Part shown: positions 15,347 through 21,981 of the stretch, piece by piece | Numbering within the stretch: the first letter of the stretch is position 1 | How the letters are laid out: every line of letters starts with the position of its first letter | Origin: a virus | Length of the DNA: 54,384 nucleotides | Strand: one strand, 5' to 3' | IMG/VR virus record: IMGVR_UViG_3300044809_000029 | Location: 1 to 54,384 of that record | The notes under the pieces: generated by a model | The model's database searches: none | What the model saw: only the letters and a program-made list of their open reading frames with translations | What the model was told of the DNA's origin: nothing | Program-made: the position numbers and the translations under genes

Positions 15347-15831
15347 AGGCGCTCATTCCCCGTGCCGAGCCACTCGTCGAGCTTCGCGTAATGCCCTCGG
15401 ATCGCTGCCTCCGGCATCGGCACGCGGCTGAACGCAGCGTGAACGAACTCGCGCGCGGACTTGCCGGGCCAGTCGAACAGGCTCGCGGCCTCCCCGTCGA
15501 ACTTCACGGGCATCCCCTGGCTCTCGACGGTCTCCCACGGGTCCGTCTTCTCCGCGCGCATCACGAGGCAGTCGCACGCCGCGATGAGGAAGTCGATCAG
15601 GAGATCCCCGATCTTCTCGTCGTCGCCGGGGTCCGGCACGTCGTCGGGGTCCAGGGCCTTGTAGCGCACGCCGAGGTGATGGCTGCCGGGGATCGCGAGG
15701 GTGAGGGTGCGGCGGGATCGGTCCTGCTTGTAGTCCGCGCGGATCTGGTCGAGCAGGGACCGGCCGCGCGGGCGGGGCTCGTCGTGCTCCTCGAGTTCCT
15801 CCGCGGGGATCGGTTCGACGTGGATGCTCAT
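15337..15831 (-). CDS. Tail assembly chaperone (G part, 164 aa)
   Basis: Acidic protein between tail tube and tape measure (ADYKQDRSRRTLTLAIPGSH, then DDVPDPGDDEKIGDLLIDFL). In lambda-like and P2-like phages this slot holds the chaperone that coats the tape measure before tube polymerisation. ATG 15831 overlaps the tube stop. Its last codons CTG GGG GAA TAG form a slip site that fuses it to the T frame. Confidence 0.75.
   Translation of the reverse strand: MSIHVEPIPAEELEEHDEPRPRGRSLLDQIRADYKQDRSRRTLTLAIPGSHHLGVRYKALDPDDVPDPGDDEKIGDLLIDFLIAACDCLVMRAEKTDPWETVESQGMPVKFDGEAASLFDWPGKSAREFVHAAFSRVPMPEAAIRGHYAKLDEWLGTGNERLGE
15340..15346 (-). promoter_or_regulatory. Candidate -1 ribosomal frameshift site
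   Basis: On the minus strand the heptamer GGGGGAA precedes the TAG stop directly. Slipping back one base re-pairs GGG on GGG and GAA on GGA, leading into the T frame. A G-rich run right before the stop of the upstream chaperone is the usual placement. Confidence 0.65.
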
Positions 15832-16244
15832 GCGCCCGTCGGGGCCATGACGAGCTCGAAGACCGCGCGGTCGCTGGAGTTCTCGTCGGTGTCGGGCGGG
15901 TTGACCTCCGTGAGCGTTCCCGTCCACTGAGCGATCTTGCGGAACGGGTTGCCGTTGGCGTCCTTCGTCCACTTCGCGACCGTCATCGCGCCCTCCACGC
16001 CGACCAGCGCGTTGAGGCGACTCACGAACGAGTCCGTGTCGCGCTGCCAATCGAAGATCCGGCCGATCGTGACCGGCTGGATCTCCGGGAGCCCACCGAT
16101 CTGACTCGCGTACTTCTGCCCGGGGGACCGGTCGGAGGTAACGGCGGCGTGGATCTGCCCGCCAGCGCACGTCTGCCACTCCTCGAGATCCTCGCCGTTG
16201 AGGCGAGCGGTCACGATGAAGCCGCTGTTGAGTGTCTTGCTCAT
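15828..16244 (-). CDS. Tail tube protein (138 aa)
   Basis: Small beta-rich protein next to the sheath gene, as in P2 FI-FII and XkdK-XkdM pairs. Features: LNSGFIVTARLNGEDLEEWQ, LPEIQPVTIGRIFDWQRDTD, and FRKIAQWTGTLTEVNPPDTD. It polymerises as hexamer rings inside the sheath and carries the DNA. The gap of 12 bases to the sheath stop is typical of separate ribosome loading. Confidence 0.8.
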   Translation of the reverse strand: MSKTLNSGFIVTARLNGEDLEEWQTCAGGQIHAAVTSDRSPGQKYASQIGGLPEIQPVTIGRIFDWQRDTDSFVSRLNALVGVEGAMTVAKWTKDANGNPFRKIAQWTGTLTEVNPPDTDENSSDRAVFELVMAPTGA

Positions 16245-16256
16245 CTCAGGGGCTCC

Positions 16257-17723
16257 TTACGCGAGCGACTGGTTGGGCTGGGCGAGCGACAGCAGGAACG
16301 TGATGAACTCCGCCCCGGGAGCGGGACGGAACCCCGTCGCGACCCACATCTGCCGGGCCGTCGCGGTGTCCGGCGTGTTCACCGAGTCGGTATCCACGAC
16401 GAACCCGCTCCCCGGCGTGTCGTTGTCGTCGAGGAACAGGTGATCCGCGAGCTCCTCCGCCATGAACACCGCAGTCGCGGCGTCGTGGAGGCGGATCAGG
16501 CGGCGATGCGTGATCGGGACGTGCTCGAAGCTCTGCCCGATCACGGTGAGCTGCGCGACGATGCTCATCCGCTGCCGGCACACGCTCATCTGCAACCACT
16601 CCGAGTCGTTGCCGAGCGGCTCCACGAGAGAGCGGTTGCCGTCGAACATCACGCCGCCGTAACGGCTGATGATGAGGTCCACGCCCGCGTCTTGGAGGTC
16701 GAGCTGGTCCTGGTTGACGTAGGTGGCCTTCACGTCGAGGACGAGGCTGGAGCGGGCCTTGCCGTGCTCCCCAGCGGGGGCCTGGTTCGCCCCGTCCGAC
16801 GCGTCGGTCTCCGCGCACTTCGCAGCGACGAACGCCGACGGGGGAACGCTCCGGACGGTGCCGGCGCTGGTGCCGGTGATCTTCAGCCACGGCGCGAGCA
16901 GCGACCCGTACAGGCCGTTCACGCTGCCCTGATCCGACGCGGCGAGGCTGAGGAGCGTGCTCTTGCTCGTCGTGTCCGTCGTGTCGCACAAGGCGTACCG
17001 GTTGTTGGCTGCGGCGTGAGCGAGAAGGCTCGTGTGCGCCGCGGCGGTCTGCCAGTTCGGGGAACAGACCTGACCGGGCCCGAGGTCCGGGCTGATGAGC
17101 GCGAGAGCCGTGTCCACCTGGGTCTGCGTGACGTTCACGTGGTCGTCCACTCCGCCCGTGAGGTTCGTCGCCCCGACCACCGTCGGCTGCCCGGACCCAC
17201 CGCCGAGCGCGAGCGTGACGTACGTCGAACTCGGCGACCACGTGACCGCATCAGCGGTCGTCAGGAACTCCGGGGTGCGCTCGACCTCCACGGCGTTGAG
17301 GTACACGACGACTTGCCGGTAGGAGCCACCGGAGGGGCCCGCGACGATCGCGTACGTGAGACCGCCGGTCGCGCCGTTCGCCCAATCGCCGCTGCTCTTG
17401 GCGGTGATGACGAGGGTCGTGCCCGTCCCGGCGATGTTCGCGCTCGCCTTCGCCCCCGCGGGCCCGTAGGAGCGGCTGTAGTAGACGGTCTGCCCGCCTT
17501 CGCGGAAGAACGTCTCCACCCAGTCGTAGTCGACGGACCAGGACACGCGCGCGCCGAGCTTGCTCGTGAAGTCGTCGAGGGAATGCAACGCGATCACGGC
17601 CGGGTTGCCCTGCGAGTCGGTGCCTCCCTTCTGCGCGAGGCCGGCGAGGAACGCGACGCCCGTGTCAGTCGGCGCGTTGCGCTGAGGCGGCGAGTCGCGA
17701 AGGATGACCGTGGTGCGCTTCAT
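16257..17723 (-). CDS. Contractile tail sheath protein (488 aa)
   Basis: N-terminal PTDTGVAFLAGLAQKGGTDS and LDDFTSKLGARVSWSVDYDW followed by VETFFREGGQTVYYSR are the sheath domain landmarks. The C-terminal domain contains ADLIISRYGGVMFDGNRSL-type and FEHVPITHRRLIRLHDAATA segments. It makes the phage a myovirus. ATG 17723 overlaps the upstream stop (ATGA). Confidence 0.9.
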   Translation of the reverse strand: MKRTTVILRDSPPQRNAPTDTGVAFLAGLAQKGGTDSQGNPAVIALHSLDDFTSKLGARVSWSVDYDWVETFFREGGQTVYYSRSYGPAGAKASANIAGTGTTLVITAKSSGDWANGATGGLTYAIVAGPSGGSYRQVVVYLNAVEVERTPEFLTTADAVTWSPSSTYVTLALGGGSGQPTVVGATNLTGGVDDHVNVTQTQVDTALALISPDLGPGQVCSPNWQTAAAHTSLLAHAAANNRYALCDTTDTTSKSTLLSLAASDQGSVNGLYGSLLAPWLKITGTSAGTVRSVPPSAFVAAKCAETDASDGANQAPAGEHGKARSSLVLDVKATYVNQDQLDLQDAGVDLIISRYGGVMFDGNRSLVEPLGNDSEWLQMSVCRQRMSIVAQLTVIGQSFEHVPITHRRLIRLHDAATAVFMAEELADHLFLDDNDTPGSGFVVDTDSVNTPDTATARQMWVATGFRPAPGAEFITFLLSLAQPNQSLA

Positions 17724-17890
17724 CGCTTCTCCTTCTCGGCCTTCTCGGCCTTGATGAGCGCGCCGTCAGTGCGGAGCGCCTTGTCGTGGGGGTCCTTCAT
17801 GTCGCTCTCGCCGCGATCCCCGGGGGCCAGGACGGCACCGGAGGCGAGCGAGACGGCGTGGTCGCTGCGGTTGATGTAGTCGTCGGCCAT
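17720..17890 (-). CDS. Small hypothetical structural-module protein (56 aa)
   Basis: ATG 17890 overlaps the upstream stop (TGATG) and the TGA overlaps the sheath ATG. A hydrophilic peptide with the middle SLASGAVLAPGDRGESDMKD and a Lys-rich tail (KAEKAEKEKR). Phages often encode a 50-80 residue protein of this sort just before the sheath. Function unknown. Confidence 0.55.
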   Translation of the reverse strand: MADDYINRSDHAVSLASGAVLAPGDRGESDMKDPHDKALRTDGALIKAEKAEKEKR

Positions 17891-18081
17891 CACGGCTCCT
17901 TGGTCGGTGAGAAGACCGAGACGGTCTTGGACTTGCAGGCGCGGATGAGGCGCGCAACGAACGTCGCGCGTGGCTCAGGCGGGCGAGGCGACAGGGCGCG
18001 CTCGCGGTGGGCAATGCGGGCGGTGATGTTCTGGATGGCGCGCCCGTCGAGGTGGACCGTCATGCGAATCTCGTCGTCCAT
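17890..18081 (-). CDS. Small protein sharing a motif with the tape-measure C-terminus (63 aa)
   Basis: Residues 5-26 (IRMTVHLDGRAIQNITARIA) align with the last 30 residues of the tape measure (EVHVMLDGRELTNSTATIVR): V-x-LDGR-x3-N-x-TA-x-I. The rest is basic. ATG 18081 is selected because it sits two bases before the upstream gene's stop. It may be a tail-tip or assembly peptide. Confidence 0.55.
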   Translation of the reverse strand: MDDEIRMTVHLDGRAIQNITARIAHRERALSPRPPEPRATFVARLIRACKSKTVSVFSPTKEP

Positions 18082-18082
18082 C

Positions 18083-18709
18083 TCAGTCCTCCACATCGAC
18101 GGTCACGTGGACCGTGTCGGCCGTGTACTGCGGGTAATCGGGGTAGGAGCCCGCGTCCGGGGGCTCCGGAAGCGGATCGGGAAGATCAGGGCCCTGACTG
18201 TTGCCAGCGACGTCCGAGACATCGACTCGCAGCACGAGCTCGGCGCCGGCGAGCGTGCGTTCCTGGGTGCCTCGTACGAGGTCGTAGCCGTAGTCGAGGA
18301 TCCGCGTGGTGTCAGCGAATCCCCCGAGGGACCGTTGGGCGCGCAGGCACGCCATCACGGCGATGAGGAGCATCCGGGCGTGGTCGAGGGACTCGTCGCG
18401 GTTGCGGCCCTTCGTGAACACCGCGACGTTGATGCCCTCGCTGATATCGAGAGAGCCGTCCCCGTTCTCGTGGACTCCGCCGACCGCGCCGACGTTCTGC
18501 ACGGCGATCGTGGTGACCATCGCTGGCCCGAGGGACTGCGGGTCGATCGTGCGGACCCACGCCCACCGGCGGCTGATCGTGCCCTTCGGGAGGCCCCACT
18601 GATCCTCCGCTTCGCTCAGGAACGTGCTGAGCCACTTCTGCAGCGTGTCGCGGACAGCGTCCTCGACCAGGCCGGCGTGCGCGATCCGGCCGAATACGGC
18701 TGTCGACAT
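18083..18709 (-). CDS. Tail terminator / tail completion-like protein (208 aa)
   Basis: Lies between the virion morphogenesis gene and the sheath, where tail terminators sit. It has a mixed alpha/beta core (GINVAVFTKGRNRDESLDHA, then RMLLIAVMACLRAQRSL) and a Pro-rich C-terminus ending in a beta strand (DTVHVTVDVED). The order supports the call more than any single motif. Confidence 0.55.
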   Translation of the reverse strand: MSTAVFGRIAHAGLVEDAVRDTLQKWLSTFLSEAEDQWGLPKGTISRRWAWVRTIDPQSLGPAMVTTIAVQNVGAVGGVHENGDGSLDISEGINVAVFTKGRNRDESLDHARMLLIAVMACLRAQRSLGGFADTTRILDYGYDLVRGTQERTLAGAELVLRVDVSDVAGNSQGPDLPDPLPEPPDAGSYPDYPQYTADTVHVTVDVED

Positions 18710-18717
18710 GGCGCCTC

Positions 18718-19158
18718 CTACGGGTTCAAGCGGCGCCGAACGACCATCCGCAGCGCGACGCGAGTCATCTCGGTCGGCTTAGGCAGAATGACCCGCTTTG
18801 GCTCCCCGATGCCCTTCTGCGCGAACTTGCCGTAATACGCCGCGCCGTGCGAATCGAGGCCGAGGATGACCTCGTGCGCGGTGATCGTGAGCCGCTGGCC
18901 GGGGGCGCCGCGCACCGTCATCGCCGCTTCGAGACGGCCGCTCGCGCGGTTCGCCTGCGGTGGGAGACCCTCGCGCAGTTTCCGCGCCCTTGTCGACGCA
19001 GCTAGCGGCACCCACCCCGGAGCGGCCCAGTGTCTGCGCTGCCCGGCCAGCAGCTCATCCGCTAGGTCGGACATCAGCGCGTGGGCGTCCACGCGGCCCA
19101 TGTGCGCGAGCCGCCGCTCCGCCACCTCATCACCATGAGCGGAGAGCTCGAGGTACAT
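18718..19158 (-). CDS. Virion morphogenesis protein, gpG/HK97 gp10-like (146 aa)
   Basis: Contains LAGQRRHWAAPGWVPLAAST then RKLREGLPPQANRASGRLEA and a conserved-looking HGAAYYGKFAQKGIGEPKRV, close to phage virion morphogenesis / tail completion proteins of Mu gpG type. ATG 19158 follows the connector stop by one base. Acts in joining head and tail. Confidence 0.7.
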   Translation of the reverse strand: MYLELSAHGDEVAERRLAHMGRVDAHALMSDLADELLAGQRRHWAAPGWVPLAASTRARKLREGLPPQANRASGRLEAAMTVRGAPGQRLTITAHEVILGLDSHGAAYYGKFAQKGIGEPKRVILPKPTEMTRVALRMVVRRRLNP

Positions 19159-19653
19159 CTACGGCAGCAGTTCGGTCTCGACGGGAAGGCCCGGCCAGGA
19201 GTTCGCGACGACTGTTCCGACGGGCACCGAGTACGCGCGCACCCCGCCCGGCTGATCCTCCTGGGACGCAGCGACCGCGCCCTCCATGATGCTCGCGAAG
19301 TCCGCCTCGTACCCGTCGACGGGGCTTGATCCCTGCGCGATCTGCTCCGGGAAATAGGAGCGCTCAGCGGTCGCGGCGACCTTCAACGCGACCGCGTACT
19401 TCACCGCCGGGTACTGCGCCTCGGGAACAGTCGTGGGGAGCCTGACCAGGGTCGCGATGTTCACGAGGTCGATCAAGCCCTGGACTTGCGCGCGTGTCGG
19501 GACCGTGGAGTCGGTGAAGGTTGCGTTCGCGTTCGGGTCGCCGCCCTGGTCGGTGAGTCGCGCGCGCATGAGTAGCGCCACGTCGTCCGGGGTTGGCAGC
19601 AGGGCGGAGACGACATCGGGGTCGCCCTGGTTGAAGAGGAGAAGCAGGCTCAC
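19159..19653 (-). CDS. Head-tail connector / neck protein (164 aa)
   Basis: DVVSALLPTPDDVALLMRAR opens a helical adaptor domain followed by a DLVNIATLVRLPTTVPEAQY stretch and an acidic end. Its place, first of the neck genes ahead of gpG-like protein, is that of a gp6/gp15-like adaptor. GTG 19653 has GGGAGG upstream. Confidence 0.55.
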   Translation of the reverse strand: MSLLLLFNQGDPDVVSALLPTPDDVALLMRARLTDQGGDPNANATFTDSTVPTRAQVQGLIDLVNIATLVRLPTTVPEAQYPAVKYAVALKVAATAERSYFPEQIAQGSSPVDGYEADFASIMEGAVAASQEDQPGGVRAYSVPVGTVVANSWPGLPVETELLP

Positions 19654-19712
19654 GGGGCCTCCCGGGATAGGGGGCTTGTCACCGACTCGCGAGCACGCGA
19701 CACTCACGCGCC

Positions 19713-20453
19713 ATGCGACAAGCACTCAGAAAAACCGCGCAACGCCACGCGCCGCAGCTCATGGCCGAGCGCGCCCGCCAGTACGAGATCGGGCTCCGCG
19801 AGCGGCAGGGCATCACCGCGCTCGGCGATCGCATGGAGCCCGTCGTCCAGGCCGGCCCGTTCCAGGGGCTGCGCTACCCAGCCGAGCGGCTCGCGGAGGT
19901 GGACGCCCCGGTCGCGAAGTTCCTCGGCGTCTACGAGCAGGAGGTCGGCTACGTCTTTGAGGAGCCGCGCGCGCGGTTCGTGGACGTGGGGTGCGCGGAC
20001 GGGTACTACGCGGCGGGGATGGCCCTGCGGGGCGCGCGAGTGATCGGGTTCGACATTGCTCGGTCCGCACGCGAACTCTGCGACACGGTCGCGGGCATGA
20101 ACGCGGTCGAGGTGGAGATCGGCAAGCGGTTCGCGCCCGACGACGCGGGCTTGGTGCGTGACGGGCTGTTGCTCGTCGACATCGAAGGCGGGGAACGCGA
20201 TCTGTTCACGCCCAGCGTTGTCGAGCATCTCGGGGAGGCCCGGGTGCTGGTGGAGGTCCATGAGGACTTCCGGCCCGGCACCAGCGAATATCTGACCGCC
20301 CTGTTCGCTGCCTCGCATGAGGTCCGCCGCGTCGATCAGCAGCCCCGAGCGACCCCGGCGCCGCTACGGGAGTGGCCGCCGGAGGAAGTGGCATTGGCGC
20401 TGACGGAGCACCGGCCGCCGCTCATGCACTGGCTGGACTGCGTGCCGCGCTAG
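19713..20453 (+). CDS. SAM-dependent methyltransferase, cargo gene (246 aa)
   Basis: Class I methyltransferase fold: motif I FVDVGCADG (D91-G97), acidic strand-2 residue in VIGFDIARSA (D114), and LLLVDIEGGE, which resembles the FkbM family's 'DvEGaE' step. FkbM-like enzymes methylate sugars or other small groups. Rightward inside the leftward structural operon; its TAG shares bases with the TAG of the convergent gene at 20450. Possible roles: modifying host surface glycans or virion components. No strong promoter recognised. Confidence 0.65.
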   Translation: MRQALRKTAQRHAPQLMAERARQYEIGLRERQGITALGDRMEPVVQAGPFQGLRYPAERLAEVDAPVAKFLGVYEQEVGYVFEEPRARFVDVGCADGYYAAGMALRGARVIGFDIARSARELCDTVAGMNAVEVEIGKRFAPDDAGLVRDGLLLVDIEGGERDLFTPSVVEHLGEARVLVEVHEDFRPGTSEYLTALFAASHEVRRVDQQPRATPAPLREWPPEEVALALTEHRPPLMHWLDCVPR

Positions 20454-20707
20454 TTCGGTGGCGCGAAGAACTCGGCCATGTACTCGCCCGGGATCTTGAC
20501 GCCGCCGCCCGGAGGCGCCTTCGGCCACCACTCAGGGAGCGATCCTTCCTTGATGATGATCGGTCCGCCAGCGCCGCCACCTCCGCCTCCGCCGACGTTT
20601 CCCATTCGAGGATTCCGCTCGGCGAGCGCGCGTTGCACGGCTTCCGCGACGCCCGGGCCGAAGACCGCTCCCGTGAACGCATCCACGATCCATCTCGGGT
20701 CACTCAT
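20450..20707 (-). CDS. Gly-rich hypothetical protein (85 aa)
   Basis: ATG 20707 overlaps the previous stop. N-terminal half PRWIVDAFTGAVFGPGVAEA then a run of Gly (RMGNVGGGGGGGAGG) and an IKEGSLPEWWPKAPPGGG tail. The N-terminal AEAVQRALAERNP helix and Gly run resemble the protein at 20786-21103. Both sit after the trigger-factor-like gene. Function unknown. Confidence 0.55.
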   Translation of the reverse strand: MSDPRWIVDAFTGAVFGPGVAEAVQRALAERNPRMGNVGGGGGGGAGGPIIIKEGSLPEWWPKAPPGGGVKIPGEYMAEFFAPPN

Positions 20708-20789
20708 CGCCTAGCGATCCTACTCGGCTACTCGGGCAAATCCGCACTGGTTGGACTGCGTACCGCGCCCGTAGTTCCCAGGCGGTCAT
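20700..20789 (-). CDS. Tiny ORF between two related genes (29 aa)
   Basis: ATG 20789 overlaps the upstream stop (ATGA) and the end overlaps the next ATG. The peptide MTAWELRARYAVQPVRICPS plus nine residues has no recognisable domain. Support comes only from the overlaps. Confidence 0.35.
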   Translation of the reverse strand: MTAWELRARYAVQPVRICPSSRVGSLGDE

Positions 20790-21103
20790 GCGCGTTCCGC
20801 GGCGGGGAAGTCGGCCTGGTCGACCCACCGCTCGCCACCGGGCGCAGTCGAGTCGAAGACGCGCACCTGCCCGGTCGAGCCGACGCCCGGGATGACGCGC
20901 GGGCCTCCACGCGGCCCGCTGTTTCCCCCGCCTAAGGAAGCGCGGCTGCCGAGGGCGCGATGTACTGCTTCGGCGACGCGTCGGAGCTCGTCCGGCATGA
21001 TCGGCATTGGGTCGTAGGCCTCGATGTTGCACCAGCCCGCTTCGCCGACCGCCTCTCGAAGCGCGTCGTAGATCAGCGTCAGGTCCTGTCGCTCGGTGCT
21101 CAT
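20786..21103 (-). CDS. Hypothetical protein with Gly-rich linker (105 aa)
   Basis: Helical N-terminus (DLTLIYDALREAVGEAGWCN, then LRRVAEAVHRALGS), a Gly-rich linker (LGGGNSGPRGGPRVIPGVGS) and a short beta C-terminus. The AEAVHRAL-Gly-run layout is shared with the 20450 product, suggesting duplication. Likely part of the appendage set. Confidence 0.5.
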   Translation of the reverse strand: MSTERQDLTLIYDALREAVGEAGWCNIEAYDPMPIMPDELRRVAEAVHRALGSRASLGGGNSGPRGGPRVIPGVGSTGQVRVFDSTAPGGERWVDQADFPAAERA

Positions 21104-21132
21104 CGACGGATGATCCCACGACCCTCGGAGGT

Positions 21133-21981
21133 CTAAGTCTTGGCGGTAGCGGCGGGGGCGACGGGGATCGCGCTGCCGGTGATGAGCCGGATCGCGCGGT
21201 CCCGCGCAACCTGCTCCCGGAGGCTGTCGAGCTGGCCTTCGCGGCGGTGGTCAGCGACGATCGCGTAGGCGGAGCGGCCGCTTGAGCGCGCCCACTTGTG
21301 CAGGAGGTCCGAGTGCGGAAGTTCCCGGTCGGTGGGAGTGAGCTTCTCCGCGAAGATGATCCGGGCGAGGACCATCTCGCGGCTGAGAACCCTCTCGATC
21401 CGCGCGCGGGCCTGCTCGGGGATCTCGTCCACGGGCTGCCCGGTCGCGCGTTCGATCTCGCGACGGGTGACGCGCAGGTCTGACCCGGCGACTACCGCGT
21501 CCAGGGCGGCATCGGCGAAGGCGTGCTTGGCCCGTTCGATCTCGGCTTCCTGCGCCCACCGCTCGCATTCCGCGAAGAGTTCCTCGGGGGTCTCATGGCC
21601 GCCCTGGTCAGCGAGTTCGTCGACGTTCGGCCGGTGCTTCATGGTGACGCCCTGGACGTGGACGCTCAGGGTGACGGGCGAGCCGTTCTGCGTGATCGTG
21701 ACGTCGCGGGTCTCCCCAGCACGAACGCCGAGGAGGCCGTCCTCGAAGCCTTCGGCGGTCCCGCCGCCGCCGAGCATGACGGTGACATCGCTCGCCTCCA
21801 GGGGCCCCGAGAAGTCGAGGGTGACGAGATCGCCATGCTCGGCGGGGCGAGCAGCCGGTGAGGTGGTGGCGTGGCGTTCGCGGAGGATCTCGACCTCCAT
21901 CGCGATCCGGTCGGGGGTGACCGGTCGCGGATCGACGCGCTCGACCTCCAGGCCCTTGTACTGGCCGAGTCGGGTGAGCAT
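21133..21981 (-). CDS. Trigger-factor-like chaperone without ribosome-binding domain (282 aa)
   Basis: Residues 8-58 follow the trigger-factor linker and PPIase entry (YKGLEVERVDPRPVTPDRIA, then LRERHATTSPAARPAEHGDL). Residues about 49-112 fit the FKBP-like domain (VTLDFSG, GFEDGLLGVRAGETRDVTIT), and 118-272 fit the helical C-terminal domain (PNVDELADQGGHETPEELFA, DLRVTRREIERATGQPV, LPHSDLLHKWARSSGRSAYA). Bacterial Tig is about 430 residues; the ~110-residue ribosome-docking domain is absent. ATG 21981 shares a base with the stop of the giant appendage gene (TGATG), so the two are made together. A dedicated folding or trimerisation chaperone for that appendage is the natural inference. Confidence 0.7.
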   Translation of the reverse strand: MLTRLGQYKGLEVERVDPRPVTPDRIAMEVEILRERHATTSPAARPAEHGDLVTLDFSGPLEASDVTVMLGGGGTAEGFEDGLLGVRAGETRDVTITQNGSPVTLSVHVQGVTMKHRPNVDELADQGGHETPEELFAECERWAQEAEIERAKHAFADAALDAVVAGSDLRVTRREIERATGQPVDEIPEQARARIERVLSREMVLARIIFAEKLTPTDRELPHSDLLHKWARSSGRSAYAIVADHRREGQLDSLREQVARDRAIRLITGSAIPVAPAATAKT

